Assembly (NCBI RefSeq): GCF_001468225.1
Contig: NZ_LNRU01000006.1
Location: 372,001-436,000, forward strand
DNA length: 64,000 nucleotides
DNA from: Sphingopyxis sp. H053
GTDB lineage: Bacteria; Pseudomonadota; Alphaproteobacteria; Sphingomonadales; Sphingomonadaceae
Reading direction: 5' to 3'
In this document: positions 18,730 through 26,484 of the stretch, piece after piece
Layout: each line of letters starts with the position of its first letter
Numbering within the stretch: position 1 is the stretch's first letter
The notes under the pieces: model-generated
The model's input: only the letters and a program-made list of their open reading frames with translations
The model's database searches: none
Told to the model about the DNA's origin: nothing
Translations under genes and position numbers: made by a program

Positions 18730-20736
18730 ATGTTCAAGAAAATCCTGATCGCCAACCGCGGTGAAATCGCCTGCCGCGTCATCAAGACCGCGCGGCGCAT
18801 GGGCATCGCGACCGTTGCCGTCTATTCGGACGCCGACGCGCGTGCGCCCTTTGTGCAGATGGCCGACGAGGCGGTGCATATCGGGCCGTCACCCGCGTCC
18901 GAATCCTATCTGATCGCCGACAAGATCATCGCCGCGTGCAAGCAGACGGGCGCCGAGGCGGTGCATCCGGGCTATGGCTTCCTCTCCGAACGCACCAGCT
19001 TCGCCGAGGCGCTCGCGAAGGAAAATATCGCCTTCATCGGCCCGCCGGTGAACGCGATCGCCGCGATGGGTGACAAGATCGAGTCGAAGAAGCTCGCGAA
19101 GGAAGCCGGCGTCAACGTCGTCCCCGGCTTCGTCGGCGAAATCCGCGACACAGAGCATGCGGTCGAGATTTCGAACGAGATCGGCTACCCGGTGATGATG
19201 AAGGCGTCGGCTGGCGGCGGCGGCAAGGGCATGCGCCTCGCCTATGACGAAAAGGACGTCCGCGAGGGCTTCGAGGCGACCAAGCGAGAGGGGCTCAACA
19301 GCTTCGGCGACGACCGCGTCTTCATCGAGAAATTCATCCTCAACCCGCGCCATATCGAGATCCAGATCCTCGGCGACCAGCACGGCAATGTCCTCTACCT
19401 CAACGAGCGCGAATGCAGCATCCAGCGTCGCCACCAGAAGGTGGTCGAGGAAGCGCCGTCGCCCTTCGTCACCGAAAAGATGCGCAAGGCGATGGGCGAG
19501 CAGTGCGTCGCGCTGTCGAAGGCGGTCGGCTATTACAGCGCGGGCACGGTCGAGCTGATCGTCTCGGGCGCCGATCCGACGGGCGAGAGCTTCTATTTTC
19601 TCGAAATGAACACGCGCCTGCAGGTCGAGCATCCGGTAACCGAGGCAATCACCGGCATCGACCTCGTCGAGCAGATGATACGCGTCGCCGCGGGCGAAAA
19701 GCTTGAGATGACGCAGGACGACATCAAGATCGACGGCTGGGCGATCGAGAACCGCGTCTATGCGGAAGATCCCTATCGCGGCTTTCTGCCCTCGACCGGG
19801 CGCCTCGTGCGCTACCGCACCCCCGTTCCGGCGTGGGAAGGCGACGAGCGCGGCGTCGACGGCGTGCGCGTCGATGCCGGGGTCGAGGAGGGCGGCGAAG
19901 TGTCGATCTTCTACGACCCGATGATCGCCAAGCTGGTGACGTGGGGGAAGACGCGCGACGAGGCCGCCGACCTGCAGATCGCGGCGCTCGACCGGTTCGA
20001 ACTCGAAGGTCTCGGGCATAATATCGATTTCGTCTCGGCGATCATGCAGCACCCGCGCTTCCGCTCGGGCGAGCTGACGACGGGCTTCATCGCCGAGGAA
20101 TATCCCGAAGGCTTCCACGGCGCGCCGACCGATGCGACGATCACGCGCGCGCTCGCGGCGATCGCGGGCTTCATGGCGAGCGCCGAAGCCGATCGCGCGC
20201 GCCGCACCGACGGGCAGCTTGGCGACCGGCTCGAACCGCCCGCCAAATGGCAGGTCACGATCGATGGCACGGCATACAAGGTCAAGATCGGCGAGAAGCA
20301 TATCAAGGTCGAGGGCGACCGGATCGACATCGCGCTCGAATATACGCCCGGCGATCGCCTCGTCGTCGCCGAGATCGACGAAACCGAGCTCGCGGTAAAG
20401 GTCGCGAAGACGCGCACCGGCTGGAAAATGACGACACGCGGGCATATCCACGACGTCCGCGTGCTGCCGTGGCATATCGCGCCGCTCACCGCGCATATGA
20501 TCGAAAAGATCCCGCCCGATCTGTCGAAATTCCTCATCTGTCCGATGCCGGGGCTGCTCGTGACGCTGCACGTCGGCGAGGGCGACAAGGTCGAGGCGGG
20601 CCAGCCGCTCGCAACGGTCGAGGCGATGAAGATGGAAAATATCCTTCGCGCCGAAAAATCGGGCACGGTGAAGACGGTCAACGCCGCGCAGGGCGACAGC
20701 CTCGCGGTCGACGCGGTGATTTTGGAGATGGAATAA
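18730..20736 (+). CDS. pccA: Propionyl-CoA carboxylase, biotin carboxylase/biotin carrier (alpha) subunit
   Basis: A 668-residue subunit. The biotin-carboxylase part has FKKILIANRGEIACRV at the N terminus, the ATP-grasp glycine loop KASAGGGGKGMR and EMNTRLQVEHPVTE. A middle BT domain follows, and the C-terminal biotinyl domain carries EAMKMEN with the biotinylated lysine. I chose the ATG at 18730; an in-frame TTG at 18721 overlaps the preceding stop and has GAGG four bases upstream, so it remains possible. Last gene of the operon, followed by a palindromic repeat. Confidence 0.95.
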   Translation: MFKKILIANRGEIACRVIKTARRMGIATVAVYSDADARAPFVQMADEAVHIGPSPASESYLIADKIIAACKQTGAEAVHPGYGFLSERTSFAEALAKENIAFIGPPVNAIAAMGDKIESKKLAKEAGVNVVPGFVGEIRDTEHAVEISNEIGYPVMMKASAGGGGKGMRLAYDEKDVREGFEATKREGLNSFGDDRVFIEKFILNPRHIEIQILGDQHGNVLYLNERECSIQRRHQKVVEEAPSPFVTEKMRKAMGEQCVALSKAVGYYSAGTVELIVSGADPTGESFYFLEMNTRLQVEHPVTEAITGIDLVEQMIRVAAGEKLEMTQDDIKIDGWAIENRVYAEDPYRGFLPSTGRLVRYRTPVPAWEGDERGVDGVRVDAGVEEGGEVSIFYDPMIAKLVTWGKTRDEAADLQIAALDRFELEGLGHNIDFVSAIMQHPRFRSGELTTGFIAEEYPEGFHGAPTDATITRALAAIAGFMASAEADRARRTDGQLGDRLEPPAKWQVTIDGTAYKVKIGEKHIKVEGDRIDIALEYTPGDRLVVAEIDETELAVKVAKTRTGWKMTTRGHIHDVRVLPWHIAPLTAHMIEKIPPDLSKFLICPMPGLLVTLHVGEGDKVEAGQPLATVEAMKMENILRAEKSGTVKTVNAAQGDSLAVDAVILEME

Positions 20737-20743
20737 CCACTTT

Positions 20744-20814
20744 CGTCATTCCCGCGAAGGCGGGAATCCAGCTAAAGCACGGATAAGCTGGATTCTCGCC
20801 TGCGCGGGAATGAC
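20744..20814. repeat. Extragenic palindromic element (CGTCATTCCCGCG family)
   Basis: A 71-bp inverted repeat. The left arm starts CGTCATTCCCGCGAAGGCGG and continues into AATCCAGCT; the right arm is AGCTGGATTCTCGCCTGCGC followed by GGGAATGACG. It lies just after the pccA stop and may end the operon transcript. Confidence 0.85.
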
Positions 20815-20825
20815 GGAGGTTTGGA

Positions 20826-21197
20826 ATGCACGTAAATCACAATGCGGGTGCGAGCGCCGCAAATGAAATCACCTTCGACGATTTCCTTCGCGTCGACATC
20901 CGCATCGGCACAATCGTCGAGGCCGACCCCTTCCCCGAGGCGCGCAAGCCCGCGTTCAAGCTGAAGATCGATTTCGGGCCCGCAATCGGAGTGAAGAAGA
21001 GCAGCGCGCAGATCGTCGACCGCTATGCGCTGGAAGAGCTTGCGGGGCGGCAGGTCGCCGCCGTCGTAAACTTCCCGCCGCGTCAGATCGGCAAGTTCAT
21101 GTCCGAAGTACTGACGCTCGGCTTCGCCGATGAGGAAGGCGCGGTGATCCTGTTCGCGCCCGACCGCCCCGTTCCGAACGGGTCGCGCCTCTTCTGA
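20826..21197 (+). CDS. csaA: tRNA-binding protein CsaA
   Basis: A 123-residue single OB-fold protein of the Trbp111/CsaA family, which binds tRNA and has been linked to protein export in Bacillus. Typical motifs are FLRVDIRIGTIVEA, KIDFGPAIGVKKSSAQI and VVNFPPRQIGKFMSEVLTLG. GGAGG precedes the ATG. It has about a dozen more N-terminal residues than the usual 110-residue family member. Confidence 0.92.
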   Translation: MHVNHNAGASAANEITFDDFLRVDIRIGTIVEADPFPEARKPAFKLKIDFGPAIGVKKSSAQIVDRYALEELAGRQVAAVVNFPPRQIGKFMSEVLTLGFADEEGAVILFAPDRPVPNGSRLF

Positions 21198-21264
21198 TCG
21201 TCTCGCCTGTTGCTCAGCCCCATTTCGCCGCTAGGCTGGTGCAAAGAAACAGGGGAGAGGGACG

Positions 21265-22272
21265 ATGAACCCACTGAAAGCCGCCTTCTTTGCGGCTGCT
21301 TGCGCGACGCTGCTGCCCGTATCGGCGACGGCCGAGGCCGAACTGCCGCGCGAATATGACGTGCAGCTCTCGCGCAATGTGGTGTACGGCCGCGCCCCGA
21401 TAGACGCCTCGAAGGCTCGGCCGCGCGACCGCGACCTGCACGTCGATGTCTATCGCCCCGTCGCCGACGGCAAGCCGCTCACGAACCGCCCCGCGGTGAT
21501 CATGGCGTTCGGCGGCGCTTTCCATCGCGGCGACAAGGGCGAGGAGCGTTTTACCGAGGATGGCGCGCAGGACAGTTCGATGGCCGATTATTGCCGCCGC
21601 TTCGCGCGCGATGGCTATGCCTGCTTTTCGATCGATTATCGGCTGACGCCGGAGGACCCCGGCCTCGCGAAACCCGTCGACGAAAAGAAGCTCGTCCCGA
21701 AGTCGGTGAACCTGTCACCCGCCGCCACCGCGCGCATCGAAATCGTGCGCCAGCGGATGGGCTTGCCGCCGCTCGACGATCAGGCGCGCGACCAATATTG
21801 GCGCAGCATCCTCGCCGCCGCCGAAGATATGGCGATGGCGACCGAATTTGTCCGCGGTCACGCTGGCAAGTACGGCGTCGATGCCGACCGCATCGCGCTT
21901 GGCGGCTTTTCGGCGGGCGCGATCACCGCGCTCAACACCGCTTATGGCATCGGCGCGCCGGTCAAGGCCGTGTTCGCGCTGTCGGGCGCCGTCGGCGGCT
22001 ATAACCCGTCCCAAACCGTCCAGCCGGGCATGCCGCCGGCGCTGTTCTTCGTCGGTCAGAACGATCTGGATGGCATCCAGGCGGGAACGCGCTTCGCGGT
22101 CAAGGCGCTGACCGACAAGGGCATCGCCGCCGAGACCGCGTGGGTGCCGGGCTTCGGCCACTTCTATCCGATGGGCGCGGTCAGCCTGGGTAGCGACGTC
22201 AGCCGCATGCCGGTCGAGACGCGCATCCTCGCATTTCTGGAGGCCAAGCTGGGCAACAAGCCACGCGAATAG
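21265..22272 (+). CDS. Exported alpha/beta hydrolase (esterase/lipase)
   Basis: A 335-residue protein with a signal peptide (MNPLKAAFFAAACATLLPVSATA-EAE). The N-terminal lid and oxyanion region is MAFGGAFHRG, where HSL-type esterases have HGG; the nucleophile motif is GFSAG. A late catalytic Asp is likely in GQNDLDGI and His in GFGHFYP. The architecture resembles BD-FAE-like esterases. Its leader, with TAGGCTGG about 25 bp before AGGGGAGAGGGAC, is shared with the next gene, suggesting similar promoters. Confidence 0.8.
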   Translation: MNPLKAAFFAAACATLLPVSATAEAELPREYDVQLSRNVVYGRAPIDASKARPRDRDLHVDVYRPVADGKPLTNRPAVIMAFGGAFHRGDKGEERFTEDGAQDSSMADYCRRFARDGYACFSIDYRLTPEDPGLAKPVDEKKLVPKSVNLSPAATARIEIVRQRMGLPPLDDQARDQYWRSILAAAEDMAMATEFVRGHAGKYGVDADRIALGGFSAGAITALNTAYGIGAPVKAVFALSGAVGGYNPSQTVQPGMPPALFFVGQNDLDGIQAGTRFAVKALTDKGIAAETAWVPGFGHFYPMGAVSLGSDVSRMPVETRILAFLEAKLGNKPRE

Positions 22273-22325
22273 CCAACCGGCGAACGACCGGCTAGGCTGG
22301 GCGCGGGAAACAGGGGAGAGGGACC

Positions 22326-22733
22326 ATGACTTTACCGGTAACCGCGTTCGTGGCCGCCATTTGCGCGCTGCTGCTGCTTGCGACTGCGATCGATACGGTG
22401 CGCCAGCGGCTGCGCCTGAAAGCCGCGTTCGGCGATCACGGCGACGCGAAGCTCATCAGCGCCAGCCGCAGCCACGGCAATCTGGCCGAATATGCGCCGA
22501 TCACCATCATCCTGCTTGGCTTGCTGGAGACGGCGCGCGCCAATCATATGGCGCTTATGGTCATCGGCGCGATTTTCCTCTTCGGCCGCATCGCGCATGT
22601 GATCGGGCTCTATACGCCGTCCGAGCCGGGGAAGGCGCCGCTAGGGCGCCAGGTCGGCGTCGCTGCGACCTTTGGCACATTGCTCATACTCGGCCTCTGG
22701 ACGTTGTGGATGCTGGCGACGACGAACCTTTAG
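22326..22733 (+). CDS. MAPEG family membrane protein
   Basis: A 135-residue protein with four hydrophobic segments. The conserved MAPEG pattern after the first helix (RLRLKAAFGDHGD, then RSHGNLAEYAPITIILLGLLE) carries the Arg, Asn and Glu residues typical of the family. MAPEG proteins include microsomal glutathione transferases, but many bacterial members have no known substrate. Its 3' end overlaps the convergent cyclase gene by 4 bp. Confidence 0.88.
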   Translation: MTLPVTAFVAAICALLLLATAIDTVRQRLRLKAAFGDHGDAKLISASRSHGNLAEYAPITIILLGLLETARANHMALMVIGAIFLFGRIAHVIGLYTPSEPGKAPLGRQVGVAATFGTLLILGLWTLWMLATTNL

Positions 22734-23494
22734 TCGATCAGCGCCACCGCCCTGATCCATCCCGCGCTCGCGCGTTCGATCTTCACTGGAAAGCAGCTGA
22801 AGGTAAAATCCGTCGCGGGGATCGCGGCCAAATTGGTCAGCTTCTCGATCTGGTAATAGGGCCGGATGCGCCCCGCCTTATGGCCTTCCCAGATAATCGA
22901 CGGATCGCGCGTTTCGGCCCAGCGCCGCGCGGTGTGGCTGAACGGCGCGTCCCAGCTCCACGCATCGGTGCCGACGACCTGCACGCCGCGTGTCGTCAGG
23001 TACAGCGTCGCCTCGGCGCCCATGCCGCAGCCCTGATCGGTAAAATTGTCGGTGCCATAGAGTGCGCCCGACTGGACGAGCACGATGTCGAGCGGCTGGA
23101 GCACATGCCCGATCCGCGCCAGCTCGGCCTCGACCTCGCCGCCGCTCACGACATGGCCGTGCGGCCGATCCGAAAAATCGAGTTTCACCCCGGGACGGAA
23201 GAAGAGGTCGAGCGGCGCTTCGTCAATCGACGGGGCGGGCGACGCGCCGCTGTCGGTCGTCGAATGATAATGCCAGGGCGCGTCCATATGCGTGCCGTTG
23301 TGCGTGCTCAGCGACAGCATCTCGACCGCCCAGCCTTCGCCATCGGGCAAATCCTCTCGGGTCAGCCCGGGGAAGAACATCGCGATCTGCTCCCACGTAT
23401 TTTCGTGGGTCATATAGGTGATGTTGGGGCGCATCACCGGCGGGTCGGACACGACGTCATTGGTGATCGGTATCGAAAGGTCGATGAACTGCAT
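22730..23494 (-). CDS. Cyclase family protein (metal-dependent hydrolase, kynurenine-formamidase-like)
   Basis: A 254-residue protein of the cyclase superfamily (PF04199), which includes bacterial kynurenine formamidase and isatin hydrolase. The metal-binding motif H-x-G-T-H-x-D-x-P-x-H appears as HNGTHMDAPWH, and the N terminus FIDLSIPITND is typical. At about 254 residues it is longer than KynB, and no tryptophan-degradation gene is nearby, so the substrate is uncertain. I prefer the ATG at 23494 (AGGA eight bases upstream) over a GTG three bases earlier. Confidence 0.85.
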   Translation of the reverse strand: MQFIDLSIPITNDVVSDPPVMRPNITYMTHENTWEQIAMFFPGLTREDLPDGEGWAVEMLSLSTHNGTHMDAPWHYHSTTDSGASPAPSIDEAPLDLFFRPGVKLDFSDRPHGHVVSGGEVEAELARIGHVLQPLDIVLVQSGALYGTDNFTDQGCGMGAEATLYLTTRGVQVVGTDAWSWDAPFSHTARRWAETRDPSIIWEGHKAGRIRPYYQIEKLTNLAAIPATDFTFSCFPVKIERASAGWIRAVALID

Positions 23495-23603
23495 CACCGC
23501 ATCCTGCCACCGGAATGACGCTACGCCAAGAAGGCTTGCGCGGCGGCGCTTGCCCGGTAGAGAAGGGCGAAAGCCCCATGCAATACGGGGTGGGGAGAGC
23601 CTG

Positions 23604-25229
23604 ATGACCGAGAGTGCCGCCGCCGGACCCGGCGCCGTTTACGAACCGACCGCGAAGGACATCCGCATGGTCATCGCCGCCTCGTCGGCGGGCACGGTGT
23701 TCGAATGGTATGATTTCTTCATCTACGGCACGCTCGCGGCGATCATCGGCAAGGCTTTCTTTCCCAGCGACAATGCGACGCTTGAAACGCTGCTCGTCTG
23801 GGCGGGGTTCGCGGTCGGTTTCGGTTTCCGTCCGCTCGGCGCCGTCCTCTTCGGTTTCCTTGGCGACCGCCTCGGACGCAAATACACCTTCCTCGTCACC
23901 GTCACGCTGATGGGCATCGCGACCGCGGGCGTCGGGATGATCCCGTCGGCCGCCACCATCGGCATCGCCGCGCCGATCATCGTCATCCTGCTCCGCGTGC
24001 TGCAAGGGCTCGCGCTCGGCGGCGAATATGGCGGTGCGGCGGTCTATGTCGCCGAACATTCGCCGCCCGGAAAGCGCGGTTTCTACACCAGCTTCATCCA
24101 GGCAAGCGTCGTTGGCGGGTTCGTGCTCAGCTTGATCGTCGTGCTCGGCTGCAAGGCGCTGATGCCCGACGCCATCTGGGAAAGCTGGGGCTGGCGCGTG
24201 CCCTTCCTCCTCTCGATCATCCTGCTTGTCATTTCGCTCTGGATGCGCCTCAAACTGTCCGAAAGCCCGGTGTTCCAGGCGATGAAGCAGGAAGGCGAGC
24301 TGGCGAAGAATCCGCTCAAGGAAAGCTTCACCTACCCCGGCAACCCGCGCCGCATCTTCATCGCGCTGTTCGGCATCGCGGCGGGGCTGACGGTGATCTG
24401 GTACACCGCGATGTTCTCGGGCCTGTCGTTCCTCAAAGGGCCGATGAAGGTCGAGGACACCGCCGCCGAAATCATCGTCGGCTGCGCCGCCGCGGTCGGC
24501 ATGGGCTTCTTCATCTGGGCGGGGCGCCTCTCCGATCGCATCGGGCGCAAGAAACCGATCGTCTGGGGTTATGGCGTTACGCTGGTGCTGCTGTTCCCGC
24601 TGTTTTGGCTGATGGGCAGCGTCGCCAACCCCGCGCTGTCTACTGCCGCCGAACGCGCGCCGGTGACCGTCACCGGGTCGCAGTGCAGCTTTGACCCGTT
24701 CGCGCAGAAACAGGAAACGGCATGCGGCCGCACGCTTGGCGAACTGACCAAACTCGGCGTCCCCTATACCGTCGCGCAGACCGATAGCGGCTTCGACAGC
24801 GTCAAGATCCGCATCGGCGACCGCGAAGTCGCGAGCGAAGATCCCGCGCTTCTGCAGCCCGCGCTCGAGGCGATGGGTTATGACTTCGCCAAGCAGATCC
24901 CGAGCATCGCCAGCATCGCCGTGATCTTCCTCGCCTTGCTCGGCCTCAGCGCGCTGTCGGGTTTCACCTATGGCCCCGTCGCGGCGCTGCTGTCCGAAAT
25001 GTTCCCGCCGCACGTCCGCTACTCGTCGCTGTCGATCCCATACCATCTCGGCACCGGATATTTCGGCGGCTTTCTGCCGCTGATCGCGAGCTTCATCATC
25101 GCGAAGACCGGCAATGCCTATTCGGGCCTGTGGTACACCTGGGGCGTCGTGCTCGTCGCTTTTCTCGTCACCGCCTTCATGCTCAAGGACCCGGTCGAGG
25201 GGCAGTGGGACAAGCCGGCGCCCCGCTGA
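23604..25229 (+). CDS. MFS transporter, metabolite:H+ symporter (MHS) type with an extra extracytoplasmic domain
   Basis: A 541-residue transporter with about 12 membrane segments. MHS hallmarks are SSAGTVFEWYDFFIYG, the loop GDRLGRKYTF, GLALGGEYGGAA and GRLSDRIGRKKP. Between late membrane segments, residues about 345-430 form an insertion with two cysteines (CSFDPFAQKQETAC) that ordinary MHS members lack. Family substrates are carboxylates, betaines or other osmolytes; this one cannot be named. GGGGAGAG lies just upstream of the ATG. Divergent from the cyclase gene. Confidence 0.86.
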   Translation: MTESAAAGPGAVYEPTAKDIRMVIAASSAGTVFEWYDFFIYGTLAAIIGKAFFPSDNATLETLLVWAGFAVGFGFRPLGAVLFGFLGDRLGRKYTFLVTVTLMGIATAGVGMIPSAATIGIAAPIIVILLRVLQGLALGGEYGGAAVYVAEHSPPGKRGFYTSFIQASVVGGFVLSLIVVLGCKALMPDAIWESWGWRVPFLLSIILLVISLWMRLKLSESPVFQAMKQEGELAKNPLKESFTYPGNPRRIFIALFGIAAGLTVIWYTAMFSGLSFLKGPMKVEDTAAEIIVGCAAAVGMGFFIWAGRLSDRIGRKKPIVWGYGVTLVLLFPLFWLMGSVANPALSTAAERAPVTVTGSQCSFDPFAQKQETACGRTLGELTKLGVPYTVAQTDSGFDSVKIRIGDREVASEDPALLQPALEAMGYDFAKQIPSIASIAVIFLALLGLSALSGFTYGPVAALLSEMFPPHVRYSSLSIPYHLGTGYFGGFLPLIASFIIAKTGNAYSGLWYTWGVVLVAFLVTAFMLKDPVEGQWDKPAPR

Positions 25230-25272
25230 TCACCCCATTGGCGCAGCCCGCGAAGCTGTATAGGGGCAGGGC

Positions 25273-26322
25273 ATGATCCACGTCCCGTCGCCGCTCCGCC
25301 TCCGTCTCGACAGCAATGCCCTCGTCGCCAACTGGCGCTGGCTGGCCGGCCAGAGCGGCGGCGCGGCGTGCGGCGCCGCGATCAAGGCCGACGGCTACAG
25401 CCTTGGCGCGCGGGCCGTAATGCAGCACCTCACCGCTGCGGGCTGCCGAGACTTTTTCGTCGCGACCTGGGCCGAGGCGGCGGCATTGATGCCCTTGCCC
25501 GAAGGCGTATCGCTGTCGGTGCTGCACGGCGTCGGGGCGAGCGACATGGTCGCGGCGCGCACCCTCCCGGTGCGCCCCGTGCTGAACAGCGTCGAACAGG
25601 TCGCGCGCTGGCGCGAAGCGGGCGAGGGACGTCCGTGCGATGTGATGGTCGATACCGGAATGAACCGCCTCGGCCTGCGCATCGACGAGGTGCTGGGCGG
25701 CGCGCTCGACGGGCTTGCCATCGAAACGCTGCTCAGCCATCTGGCGTCGGCCGACGAGGACAGCGACCAGAATGCGCGGCAACTCGCGGCATTCCAAGCC
25801 ATTCGGGAAGCTGTTCCCGCACAGCGATACAGTCTCGCCAACAGCGCGGGCATCTGCCTGGGCTCCGACTATGCGTTCGACCTGACGCGTCCCGGCATCG
25901 CGCTTTACGGCGGCACCCCGCGCGGCGAAGCGCAGGGTCATATTCGCCAGGTCGTTTATCCCGAGACGCGCGTGCTGCAGCTACGCACGGTGCGCAAGGG
26001 CGAAGCGGTGGGCTATGGCGCGACCTGGACCGCGCCGCGCGACAGCCGGGTCGCGGTCGCCAATATGGGCTACGCCGACGGCTATCTGCGTTGTCACGCC
26101 GGGGCGGGCGGCGGTGCGTCATGGCAAGGAAATGCGCTGCCGCTGATCGGCCGCGTTTCGATGGACCTCATCGCCTTTGATGCCAGCGACGCCGGCGCGA
26201 TCGACGAGGGCGACTGGCTTGCGCTCGATTACGACCTGCCATCGGCGGCCACGCGGAGCGGCTTGTCGCAATATGAGTTGCTGACCGGACTTGGCATCCG
26301 GTTCGCGAGGCTGTGGAGCTAG
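25273..26322 (+). CDS. alr: Alanine racemase
   Basis: A 349-residue PLP enzyme supplying D-alanine for peptidoglycan. The PLP lysine is K38 in AAIKADGYSLGA. Other motifs are MVDTGMNRLG, LANSAGICL, the catalytic Tyr region AVGYGATW, and GRVSMDLIAFD near the C terminus. It is slightly shorter than the enterobacterial enzyme but complete. AGGGGCAGGGC precedes the ATG. Confidence 0.93.
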   Translation: MIHVPSPLRLRLDSNALVANWRWLAGQSGGAACGAAIKADGYSLGARAVMQHLTAAGCRDFFVATWAEAAALMPLPEGVSLSVLHGVGASDMVAARTLPVRPVLNSVEQVARWREAGEGRPCDVMVDTGMNRLGLRIDEVLGGALDGLAIETLLSHLASADEDSDQNARQLAAFQAIREAVPAQRYSLANSAGICLGSDYAFDLTRPGIALYGGTPRGEAQGHIRQVVYPETRVLQLRTVRKGEAVGYGATWTAPRDSRVAVANMGYADGYLRCHAGAGGGASWQGNALPLIGRVSMDLIAFDASDAGAIDEGDWLALDYDLPSAATRSGLSQYELLTGLGIRFARLWS

Positions 26323-26433
26323 CTCCCCCAACCGCGCGGCTCTTCGCGCCGCACAGCGATATCGTTAAGGCATAGCCGCATCGCGCAACGGACCGTCGGC
26401 GCGGCGCGCTGCATTCCGTCCTGCCTAAGAAAT

Positions 26434-26461
26434 GGGGGACGAGAGCAAGCTCTCGTCCCCC
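26434..26461. terminator. Strong hairpin between alr and the TonB receptor gene
   Basis: GGGGGACGAGAG and CTCTCGTCCCCC form a perfect 12-bp stem with a CAAG loop. The hairpin lies 23 bp beyond the receptor stop codon (minus strand) and about 110 bp after alr. On the minus strand it is followed by ATTTCTT, a weak T-tract, so it most likely terminates the receptor transcript and may stop alr read-through as well. Confidence 0.75.
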
Positions 26462-26484
26462 GAATTCTGCGACAGGTTGAGCGA

